NCBI GenBank assembly: GCA_949287115.1
Contig: CASEFF010000229.1
Span: 1 to 5,087 of the forward strand
Direction: 5' to 3'
Source: an uncultured Bacillota bacterium
Lineage (GTDB): Bacteria > Bacillota > Clostridia > Peptostreptococcales > Anaerovoracaceae
Length of the DNA stretch: 5,087 bases
Part shown: piece after piece, positions 1 to 4,843 of the stretch
How positions within the stretch are numbered: position 1 is the stretch's first letter
How the letters are laid out: the number at the start of each line of letters is the position of its first letter
The notes under the pieces: model-generated
The model's database searches: none
What the model was told of the DNA's origin: nothing
What the model saw: only the letters and a program-made list of their open reading frames with translations
Translations under genes and position numbers: made by a program

Positions 1-687
1 CGCTGCGACGGGGAGCTTACCGATACGGAGAGGAAGAGTCTGGATATTTCATGGAACTCCCTCGAAGATCATACGTCCGATGAAAACGCCATAGCGGTCA
101 TCGACGGATCGGGATCCATGTACGGTTACGGCACGCCTGTGCCGGCATCGGTCGCCATGTCGCTGGGCATATATTTTGCGGAAAGAAACCGTGGAGCTTT
201 TAAGAACCATTTCATAACGTTTTCGGAAAATCCGCGGCTTGTAGAGATAAAGGGCAGTGATATAGCGGAAAAAGTAGCCTATTGCTGTTCTTTCAACGAG
301 GTCGCCAATACGAATGTGGAACGTGTATTTTCTCTGATACTGGATACGGCTGTCAAGCATGGAATACCGCAGAGCGATATGCCCAAAAGACTCTATATCA
401 TATCGGACATGGAATTCGACTGCTGTGCCGACGATGCGGACGCCACAGTATTCCATAACGCCCAAAAGCGCTTTGCCGAGAAGGGGTATTCGCTGCCCGA
501 TGTGGTGTTCTGGAACGTACAGAGCAGGAGGAGCAACGTGCCGGTGACCGTAAATGATTCGGGCGTGATACTCGTATCGGGATGCACTCCGCGGATATTC
601 AAAATGGTCGCTTCGGGAGGATGTGAGCCATACAACTATATGATGAGCGTTATCGGAAGCGAAAGGTATGAAAAGGTGACCGCCTGA
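1..687 (+). CDS. DUF2828 family vWA-domain protein, C-terminal part (5' partial)
   Basis: The reading frame is open from base 1, so the N-terminus lies outside the window; 228 residues are visible. A vWA metal-ion-dependent adhesion site (MIDAS) is complete: DGSGSM at visible residues 35-40 gives the D-x-S-x-S motif, a threonine sits in ANTN near residue 104, and an aspartate in IISDMEFD near 136. The spacing, the TFSENP segment after the first helix and the late VSGCTPRIFKM segment match my recollection of DUF2828 proteins. That family combines a helical N-terminal part with a C-terminal vWA domain and resembles the Ro60/TROVE architecture; no biochemical function is established for it that I can name. 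The next gene is rtcB, 122 bp downstream on the same strand, with no clear promoter between them, so co-transcription is likely. I infer an RNA-binding or RNA quality-control role from this pairing. The family call is fairly sure; the role is not. Confidence 0.85.
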   Translation, partial: RCDGELTDTERKSLDISWNSLEDHTSDENAIAVIDGSGSMYGYGTPVPASVAMSLGIYFAERNRGAFKNHFITFSENPRLVEIKGSDIAEKVAYCCSFNEVANTNVERVFSLILDTAVKHGIPQSDMPKRLYIISDMEFDCCADDADATVFHNAQKRFAEKGYSLPDVVFWNVQSRRSNVPVTVNDSGVILVSGCTPRIFKMVASGGCEPYNYMMSVIGSERYEKVTA

Positions 688-688
688 T

Positions 689-781
689 GGCAGGTCATCA
701 AGATACTGAATCGAAAGGCGCCAACAGCAACGACCAGGCAACTGTCTCGAAAACAGTATGGTGATTACGGCGCCTTGTTTT
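689..781 (+). ncRNA. Candidate structured RNA between DUF2828 and rtcB (Y-RNA-like or leader element)
   Basis: This gap is dense in complementary segments. Fold A: AAGGCGCC (715-722) pairs perfectly with GGCGCCTT (769-776), followed by GTTTTG. Inside it, ACTGT (741-745) pairs with ACAGT (753-757) around the 7-nt loop CTCGAAA, which resembles a tRNA T-arm, and ACCA (733-736) can pair with TGGT (759-762). Fold B: 693-699 pairs with 760-766 (with G-U pairs), then after a 3-nt bulge ATACTG (703-708) pairs with CAGTAT (754-759), TCGA (711-714) with TCGA (747-750), and ACAG (724-727) with CTGT (742-745). Fold B is a long bulged hairpin of the general shape of a Y RNA. The two folds compete for 754-762. 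Known bacterial Y RNAs lie beside Ro and RtcB genes, which favours a Y-like RNA here, but a terminator or leader for rtcB is also possible. No expression evidence is available. Confidence 0.4.
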
Positions 782-809
782 GATTAAAAAGAAAAAAAGA
801 GGGAATATC

Positions 810-1925
810 ATGATAGAAGTAAAGGGCAGATACAATACGGCTTTATGTTATTGCGAAAGTCTGGATAAAACAGCACAGGGGCAGATAAAGGCAGTCTGCG
901 ATATGGAGTGTTTTGCCGACAGCAGGATACGCATAATGCCTGACGTGCATGCCGGGATGGGGTGTACGATCGGGACCACGATGACGATAACGGACAAGGT
1001 CGTTCCCGGTATGGTGGGCGTGGATATAGGATGCGGCATGGAAACACTGGTACTGGAGGACAGAACGATCGATTTTGCGAAGCTGGATGATCTTATAAGA
1101 AAAGAGATACCATCGGGATACAGGATCAGGAAAGATGAGCACCCATTTGTTTCCGATGTTTCCATCGAGTCTCTCAGATGTGCCGGATATGTGGATATGG
1201 AAAGAGCGAAGAAGAGCATAGGAACGCTGGGCGGAGGAAATCATTTCATAGAAGTGGATACAGACGAAGAAGGCAGGCTGTATCTGGTGGTGCATTCGGG
1301 AAGCAGACATCTGGGAAAAGAAGTGGCGGAGCATTATCAGAGGAAGGCCTTTGAAAGCCTTCGGAAACAGAAAGCACAGCTCACGCCGGTGCCTAAAGAC
1401 CTTTCTTATGTTGAAGGAGAGCTGCTTGATGACTATATACATGATATGCGCATAGTACAGGAATTTGCCGCGATAAACAGGAAAGCCATGGTCGACATCA
1501 TTATAGGTGGTATGGACCTGACGGTAGGCGAAAGTTTTACCACGATACATAATTATATAGATATCGATAAGATGATACTCCGAAAAGGAGCGATATCCGC
1601 CGAAAAAGGAGAGAAGGTATTGATCCCGATAAACATGAAGGATGGAAGTCTCATATGCCTGGGGAAAGGTAATGCGGACTGGAACTGTTCGGCGCCGCAT
1701 GGAGCGGGGCGCGTAATGAGCAGAAAAGAAGCCCGCGAGAATTTGTCGATGGATCGATATAAGGAAGAAATGAACGGGATATTCACCACATGTGTTAGCC
1801 GGAGCACGCTCGATGAAGCTCCGATGGCATACAAGGATATCGAAGAGGTAGTACGTCACATACATCCTACGGCGGATATTATTGAGCGGATAAGACCGGT
1901 GTATAATTTTAAAGCGGCAAAATAA
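810..1925 (+). CDS. rtcB: RtcB family RNA-splicing/repair ligase
   Basis: RtcB joins RNA 2',3'-cyclic phosphate or 3'-phosphate ends to 5'-hydroxyl ends, using GTP and Mn2+ through a histidine-GMP intermediate; it acts in tRNA splicing or RNA repair in the cytoplasm. The 371-residue protein shows the full set of signatures: DVHAGMG (45-51), GVDIGCGME (70-78, metal ligands D72 and C75), GTLGGGNHFIEV (138-149, H145), VVHSGSRHLG (160-169, H162), HNYID (H247) and SAPHGAGRVMSR (294-305), where H297 is the expected guanylylated histidine. The tail AYKDIEEVV is also typical. It is slightly shorter than the 408-residue E. coli enzyme, as in compact bacterial forms. I chose ATG 810 because AGAGGG at 798-803 sits 6 nt upstream; a TTG at 780 would add a ten-residue lysine-rich stretch and overlaps the structured gap. 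No archease or RtcA is in view. No terminator follows, so read-through into the crp-like gene is possible. Confidence 0.95.
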   Translation: MIEVKGRYNTALCYCESLDKTAQGQIKAVCDMECFADSRIRIMPDVHAGMGCTIGTTMTITDKVVPGMVGVDIGCGMETLVLEDRTIDFAKLDDLIRKEIPSGYRIRKDEHPFVSDVSIESLRCAGYVDMERAKKSIGTLGGGNHFIEVDTDEEGRLYLVVHSGSRHLGKEVAEHYQRKAFESLRKQKAQLTPVPKDLSYVEGELLDDYIHDMRIVQEFAAINRKAMVDIIIGGMDLTVGESFTTIHNYIDIDKMILRKGAISAEKGEKVLIPINMKDGSLICLGKGNADWNCSAPHGAGRVMSRKEARENLSMDRYKEEMNGIFTTCVSRSTLDEAPMAYKDIEEVVRHIHPTADIIERIRPVYNFKAAK

Positions 1926-1930
1926 TTGCC

Positions 1931-1942
1931 TCAAATAGTTGA
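1931..1942. promoter_or_regulatory. Dyad TCAA-N4-TTGA upstream of the crp-like gene
   Basis: TCAAATAGTTGA is a perfect 4+4 inverted repeat lying 5 bp after the rtcB stop codon. Its centre is about 67 bp before the start site predicted from the -10 element at 1992-1997, a distance at which Crp-type activators can bind. The half-sites are in the opposite orientation to the usual TTGAT-N4-ATCAA of FNR, so assignment to the downstream regulator is speculative. A 4-bp dyad can also arise by chance. Confidence 0.2.
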
Positions 1943-1988
1943 CCGTGGCACCGATATGCGGAGCGGACTCGATTTTATATGTCGATTG

Positions 1989-1997
1989 TGGTATCAT
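1989..1997 (+). promoter_or_regulatory. Possible extended -10 promoter for the crp-like gene
   Basis: TGGTATCAT gives a TGn extended -10 with TATCAT (5 of 6 to TATAAT). No good -35 hexamer is found 16-18 bp upstream, which suits an extended -10 or an activated promoter. It would start transcription around 2004, leaving a short leader of about 40 nt before the gene at 2045. Confidence 0.35.
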
Positions 1998-2044
1998 TTA
2001 CCTGAGAAACAACGCATGGGACGGCTGGGCCGGGGAGGCTGATG

Positions 2045-2752
2045 ATGAATATACCGGATTTCGATGTGCTCAAGAAGAACATACTGTTCAGAACGATGTC
2101 CGACGACGATATAAGGGAAGTCGTGGATACGATGGATCCTCATGTGCGGAAATTCAGAAAGCATGACATGATAGCGCAGGACGGGGACCACGTAACGAGC
2201 ATGGCCATAGTGCTGTCGGGATGCGTGCACCTTTTCCACATAGACCCCAACGGCAACAGCAATCTGCTGGATGTGCTGGGACCGGGGGATATGATGGGTA
2301 TGCTCAATGCGGTGGGAAAGTACAGACTGCACATATCCGCTGAGGCGACGGAGGAAACGGAGGCACTTTTTCTCAATGTAGATTCCCTGCTGAGGGAAAA
2401 CGTGCTGACGGCGCCGACTCAGATACGTTTCCTGCAGAATCTGACGATGGCGCTGGCGCAGAAAGCTCACAGGCTGACGATAAAGCTGGAGGACAGTATA
2501 AGGCGTTCGACGAGAGAAAAGCTGCAGGATTACCTGTCGGCAAAGTATCACAAAGCAAAAAGCCGCACGTTTTCCATACCTTTAAACAGGCAGGAGCTGG
2601 CGGACTTTCTGTTTGTCGATCGCAGCGCCATGTCCAATGAGCTGTGCAAGATGCGCGACGAAGGTCTTTTGAAGTTTGAAAAAAGTAAATTCGAGCTCCT
2701 CATCGAGATGCCCATAACCGATGAGGAAACGGATCCCAATGAGGAGCCCTGA
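2045..2752 (+). CDS. Crp/Fnr family transcriptional regulator
   Basis: The 235-residue protein has the two-domain layout of the family. A cyclic-nucleotide-binding-type beta-barrel (about 12-120) includes IAQDGDHVTSMAIVLSG and a GPGDMMGML turn. A long dimerisation helix follows (about 122-165), then a Crp-type winged helix-turn-helix (about 175-215) with LNRQELADFLFVDRSAMSNEL, where DRSAMSNELCKM is the recognition helix. The barrel lacks the GE..R.A phosphate-binding signature of cAMP-binding CRP. There is no N-terminal cysteine cluster as in FNR, so neither cAMP nor an FNR-type 4Fe-4S cluster is supported and the signal is unknown. Two in-frame ATGs overlap at 2042 and 2045; GGAGG at 2034-2038 is only 3 nt from the first and 6 nt from the second, so I prefer 2045. 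A terminator begins 8 nt after the stop codon. Targets are unknown; the neighbouring genes are possible ones. Confidence 0.9.
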   Translation: MNIPDFDVLKKNILFRTMSDDDIREVVDTMDPHVRKFRKHDMIAQDGDHVTSMAIVLSGCVHLFHIDPNGNSNLLDVLGPGDMMGMLNAVGKYRLHISAEATEETEALFLNVDSLLRENVLTAPTQIRFLQNLTMALAQKAHRLTIKLEDSIRRSTREKLQDYLSAKYHKAKSRTFSIPLNRQELADFLFVDRSAMSNELCKMRDEGLLKFEKSKFELLIEMPITDEETDPNEEP

Positions 2753-2760
2753 TCTATCTG

Positions 2761-2790
2761 AAAGCCTGCTTCATGCGGGCTTTATTTTAT
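2761..2790 (+). terminator. Rho-independent terminator of the crp-like gene
   Basis: AAAGCCTGC (2761-2769) and GCGGGCTTT (2775-2783) form a 9-bp stem with one T-G pair and a 5-nt loop TTCAT, followed by ATTTTAT. It lies 8 nt after the crp-like stop and ends the plus-strand unit before the convergent gene. On the minus strand the stem could also act, but the only T run there is the stem's own TTT. Confidence 0.8.
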
Positions 2791-2792
2791 AT

Positions 2793-2824
2793 CGGGTATA
2801 CCCGGCTTTATATTGCCGGATATA
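2793..2824. repeat. Overlapping inverted repeats at the 3' end of the DUF308 gene
   Basis: CGGGTATACCCG (2793-2804) is a perfect 12-bp palindrome. Overlapping it, TATA-C-CCGGC (2797-2806) pairs with GCCGG-A-TATA (2815-2824) across an 8-base loop that contains the stop codon of the minus-strand gene. Together with the terminator at 2761-2790 this makes a dense hairpin zone between two convergent genes. It probably helps to stop or stabilise the minus-strand transcript, but no U-tract follows on the minus strand. Confidence 0.35.
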
Positions 2825-3365
2825 CGCCTCTCTTACCTGTGCACGATTCGGCAAAGATTATTATGCCGGATACGGTGAGGTAGAGTCCCCATATAACGCT
2901 GAGTCCGAACCATCCGAACAACGGATTGATGAGGATGAGCAGAGTCAGGAACAGATTCATGATGCCGCTTGCCAGCATCAGTCCCGATCCGGGAACCTCG
3001 GCCTTGCGCAGTACGTTGAAGGCCTGTATCTGATCGATGCCTGCTATGAGGGTGAAAAATCCGATGGCAAATGACAGAGTGCTGAGCATCTGTATGGAGC
3101 CGTAGTCTTTACCGAGCGCTGTCCACAGCATCAGTACCGCAAGTACGGTAAGTATGATGCCGTTGGCAAGAGTCCAGCCGTTCCTGCTGTCCGGCTCCGT
3201 TTTGAAATAGGTGACGATGTTCGAAACTCCGTATATACCGAGCCCAATCGTTACGACGTACGCCAGACCTACCCCCAGTGAGAATGGATCGATAAAGGCG
3301 AAAAGCCCCAATGCGACCATTATTATCGAAATGATTATTCCTGTTTTTTTGTTCATAGTATACAT
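2808..3365 (-). CDS. HdeD/DUF308 family six-helix membrane protein
   Basis: The 185-residue protein is almost wholly hydrophobic. Six membrane segments can be drawn at about 8-25, 30-52, 65-84, 92-112, 128-148 and 152-172, separated by short polar loops such as KTEPDSRNGW (55-64) and LRKAEVPGSG (119-128). The two-fold pattern of three helices, with glycine-rich GI..L turns, is typical of DUF308 proteins related to E. coli HdeD. These are integral membrane proteins; HdeD is linked to acid resistance, and most members have no known function. I chose the ATG at 3365 because AAGGAGG (3380-3374) lies 8 nt upstream of it; an internal ATG at 3356 is less well placed. It is transcribed divergently from the DUF2284 gene and convergently with the crp-like gene. 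The family call is good; a role in stress response is only inferred. Confidence 0.85.
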   Translation of the reverse strand: MYTMNKKTGIIISIIMVALGLFAFIDPFSLGVGLAYVVTIGLGIYGVSNIVTYFKTEPDSRNGWTLANGIILTVLAVLMLWTALGKDYGSIQMLSTLSFAIGFFTLIAGIDQIQAFNVLRKAEVPGSGLMLASGIMNLFLTLLILINPLFGWFGLSVIWGLYLTVSGIIIFAESCTGKRGVYPAI

Positions 3366-3433
3366 ATCTTGTTCCTCCTTTAAGCATTTCTTTGTGATTG
3401 ACTAAATAATATACCTTTAAAGTCCAAAATTCG

Positions 3434-3447
3434 GTTGTTTGTACAAC
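3434..3447. promoter_or_regulatory. Dyad GTTGT-N4-ACAAC in the divergent promoter region
   Basis: GTTGTTTGTACAAC is a perfect 5+5 inverted repeat in the 206-bp region between the divergent DUF308 and DUF2284 genes. It lies 69 bp upstream of the DUF308 start codon and 43 bp before the -35 of the DUF2284 promoter. The size and 4-bp spacer suit a dimeric regulator of the Crp/Fnr type, and one such regulator is encoded nearby, but this link is inference. AT-rich -10-like sequence for the minus-strand gene (TATATT, 3413-3408) lies just beside it, with no convincing -35. Confidence 0.3.
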
Positions 3448-3489
3448 GGAATGAAAAATAATGATATTCTTTTGCCTGTAATGTCATCG

Positions 3490-3519
3490 TTGACCTCATT
3501 TCATCTATCGGTGTAAAAT
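3490..3519 (+). promoter_or_regulatory. Sigma-A type promoter for the DUF2284 gene
   Basis: TTGACC (3490-3495, 5 of 6 to consensus) and TAAAAT (3514-3519, 5 of 6) are separated by 18 bp. Transcription would begin near 3526, giving a leader of about 46 nt before the start codon at 3572. No competing better promoter is visible in this region. Confidence 0.6.
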
Positions 3520-3571
3520 AATATTAAAGAGCACAGGGAGCATATAAAGGTTACGACAGCGAGAGGTGGAT

Positions 3572-4078
3572 ATGGATACGTTGAAGAAATATTACGATAT
3601 GCTGTATGATGCGGGAGCGCGCAGAGTCGAGAAAGTGGACTCGGGGTCGATAGTCACTGTGCCGTGGACGATATACAAATGCCGGTACGGGTGTGACTTT
3701 TTCGGAAAAAGCGCATGCTGTCCGCCGCACACGCCTACGTGGCAAGAGACGAGAGAGATAATAGACAGCTATGAGTACGGGTTGCTGTTCAATACAAATG
3801 ATGACAGCTGGACCGGCATCACGCCTATGGCGGTGGAGCTGGCAAGGGTCGCTTTTCTGGACGGATATTACAAAGCGATCGCTTTTGGCAGCGGACCGTG
3901 CATGATATGCAAAGAATGCAGTGTAGACCATTGCAGATTTCCGAAGAAGACCGTGCCTTCGATGGAGGGGTGCGGCATCGATGTTTTTGCGACTGCCAGA
4001 AACAACGGGTTCAGGATAGAGCCTGTGAGGGAAGAGACGGATGAGCATAATTATTTCGGCCTCGTGATGTTTGAATAG
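3572..4078 (+). CDS. DUF2284 family cysteine-rich metal-binding protein
   Basis: The 168-residue protein carries nine cysteines in two groups. The first is C37, C41, C49 and C50 in YKCRYGCDFFGKSACCPPHTPTW. The second is C110, C113, C116 and C121 in PCMICKECSVDHC, with C134 in the following MEGCGID. The C-x2-C-x2-C-x4-C pattern is ferredoxin-like, and the CCPPHTPTW segment is diagnostic of DUF2284, described as predicted metal-binding proteins and common in anaerobes. An iron-sulfur cluster is the likely ligand; the reaction, if any, is unknown. There is no signal peptide, so it should be cytoplasmic. I chose ATG 3572, with AGAGG at 3562-3566 five nt upstream; a GTG at 3566 overlaps that site. 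It appears to be a single-gene unit, with a promoter at 3490-3519 and a strong terminator 40 bp after the stop codon. Confidence 0.88.
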   Translation: MDTLKKYYDMLYDAGARRVEKVDSGSIVTVPWTIYKCRYGCDFFGKSACCPPHTPTWQETREIIDSYEYGLLFNTNDDSWTGITPMAVELARVAFLDGYYKAIAFGSGPCMICKECSVDHCRFPKKTVPSMEGCGIDVFATARNNGFRIEPVREETDEHNYFGLVMFE

Positions 4079-4117
4079 CGTGTAGCCGGGCAAAAAAGTC
4101 AATAGGTAAGTGATACG

Positions 4118-4160
4118 GCCATCAGGTTATTTCGCCTGATGGTTATTTTTTTGGTTTTTT
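4118..4160 (+). terminator. Strong Rho-independent terminator of the DUF2284 gene
   Basis: CCATCAGG (4119-4126) pairs perfectly with CCTGATGG (4135-4142), extended by a G-T pair at the base, around the 8-nt loop TTATTTCG. It is followed by TTATTTTTTTGG and a further TTTTTT. This is the clearest terminator in the window and separates the DUF2284 unit from the small-protein/HIRAN unit. Confidence 0.92.
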
Positions 4161-4182
4161 GATAAGGATGTGCTTGATAAGG
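4159..4182 (+). repeat. Direct repeat TTGATAAGG, two copies 15 bp apart
   Basis: TTGATAAGG occurs at 4159-4167 and again at 4174-4182. The first copy overlaps the T-run of the terminator. The second also contains TTGATA, which looks like a -35 hexamer, but no -10 lies 16-18 bp further on. The two copies could be binding sites for a regulator of the downstream unit; they may also be chance. Confidence 0.3.
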
Positions 4183-4187
4183 CTGCA

Positions 4188-4207
4188 CTGGGGAGATTTT
4201 TCCCCAG
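4188..4207. promoter_or_regulatory. Dyad CTGGGGA-N6-TCCCCAG upstream of the small-protein gene
   Basis: A perfect 7+7 inverted repeat spans these 20 bases with the spacer GATTTT. It is not followed by a T-run, so it is not a terminator. A -10-like GATAAT at 4217-4222 with no good -35 lies just downstream, which would place the dyad over the -35 region. That position suits an operator. It could equally act as an RNA hairpin if transcription starts upstream. Confidence 0.4.
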
Positions 4208-4264
4208 CGATATGTGGATAATGATGTACATAAAGAAGAGACGCAGGTGAAAGGAGGAGATATC

Positions 4265-4363
4265 ATGAGAGGATATTTTACGTACAACGGGTACATGGGA
4301 TATGTGGATGGAAGATATATGCTTTTCGCCAGTGAAGCGGATTACGAGGAATACATGGAGTGA
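4265..4363 (+). CDS. Small conserved-looking protein, 32 residues
   Basis: This short gene has an excellent ribosome binding site, AAGGAGG at 4251-4257, 7 nt before the ATG. The product starts MRGYFTYNGYMGYVDGRYML and ends FASEADYEEYME: 6 tyrosines and 5 methionines in 32 residues, several acidic residues near the end, no membrane segment and no cysteine. I have the impression of having seen similar tyrosine-rich 30-residue proteins in gut Clostridia, without a known function; this is recollection and not a search result. The composition suggests a small folded unit of two beta-strands (GYFTYNGYMGYVDGRYML) and a helix (SEADYEEYM). It is followed after 48 bp, with no terminator, by the HIRAN gene, so the two are probably co-transcribed. 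I do not know its function. Confidence 0.8.
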   Translation: MRGYFTYNGYMGYVDGRYMLFASEADYEEYME

Positions 4364-4411
4364 TGGCGGCGTAGAGCGGTCGTGACAGGAGAAAGAGAGA
4401 AGGGGACAAAA

Positions 4412-4786
4412 ATGAAAAATATGAAGAAGATAAAGAAAATGAAAAAGGTGAAGGATATGTATATAACGATAGCGGGAACCAGTCATTATTTCGGAACGGA
4501 GTTCATGAAAAAGGGCATGAAGGTAAAGCTGGTAAAGGAACCTGACAACAAGCATGACAGGGAAGCAATAAAGGTAAAGATGGCCGGTCTGGACAAGGTG
4601 GGCTATGTGGCGAACAGCCCGTATACGGTATTGGGTGAGTGTATGAGCGCCGGAAGGCTGTACGACAGGATAGGCGATGAAGCGGAAGCCGAGATATTAT
4701 ATGTTTTACCGCAGGGCGTGGTATGCATTGTAAACACCGCAGATGATAAGGAAAGCGCCGGTGTTGAAAAGAGGATGCCGCTATAG
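4412..4786 (+). CDS. Stand-alone HIRAN domain protein
   Basis: The 124-residue protein is a single HIRAN domain (about 17-108). Its marks are the opening strand ITIAGTSHYFG (19-29), the central EPDNKHDREAIKV (43-55) and VGYVANS (63-69). HIRAN domains are known from the SNF2-type fork remodeller HLTF, where the domain binds the 3' end of single-stranded DNA; in bacteria they also occur alone, with unproved DNA-binding or repair roles. The first 15 residues are a lysine/methionine run (MKNMKKIKKMKKVKD), which could aid nucleic-acid binding. I chose ATG 4412, with AAGGGG 6 nt upstream; a later ATG at 4457, just before the domain, has AAGG-type sequence upstream and remains possible. A GTG at 4382 would only add polar residues. 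The 32-residue gene precedes it in the likely same transcript. Confidence 0.88.
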   Translation: MKNMKKIKKMKKVKDMYITIAGTSHYFGTEFMKKGMKVKLVKEPDNKHDREAIKVKMAGLDKVGYVANSPYTVLGECMSAGRLYDRIGDEAEAEILYVLPQGVVCIVNTADDKESAGVEKRMPL

Positions 4787-4792
4787 TAAAAT
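4764..4792 (+). promoter_or_regulatory. Sigma-A type promoter for the terminal regulator gene
   Basis: TTGAAA (4764-4769) and TAAAAT (4787-4792) are separated by 17 bp and match consensus well (5 of 6 each). The promoter overlaps the end of the HIRAN gene: the stop codon is 4784-4786, directly before the -10. Transcription would begin near 4799, about 45 nt before the start codon at 4844. No terminator separates the HIRAN gene from this unit, so some read-through is also likely. Confidence 0.6.
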
Positions 4793-4843
4793 ATTTACAC
4801 TAGAAGTATCTCAAATGAAACGCGGTAGTGCGGGGAGAAAGGT

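Noticed and set aside
49..741. A 230-codon open frame on the minus strand opposite the DUF2828 gene
   Set aside because: It has no recognisable domain, its composition is that of an antisense frame, and it overlaps a clear vWA domain on the other strand.
688..809. A complete tRNA gene in the DUF2828-rtcB gap
   Set aside because: Only a T-arm-like hairpin is present. It does not abut the closing stem, and no anticodon arm or convincing D-arm can be drawn.
1939..1967. TTGACC at 1939-1944 as a -35 element for the crp-like gene
   Set aside because: The bases 17-18 bp downstream (around AGCGGA) do not resemble a -10 hexamer.
843..1997. A 384-codon open frame on the minus strand opposite rtcB
   Set aside because: The translation is rich in His, Tyr, Arg and Ser with no recognisable domain, and the plus strand encodes a complete RtcB. 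It is a shadow caused by codon bias.
2077..2089. GAAC-N5-GTTC resembling a Gram-positive LexA (SOS) box
   Set aside because: The spacer is 5 bp and not the required 4, and the site lies inside the coding region of the crp-like gene.
1939..2166. A 75-codon plus-strand frame bridging rtcB and the crp-like gene
   Set aside because: It would start at TTG, has no ribosome binding site, and mostly overlaps the crp-like gene in another frame.
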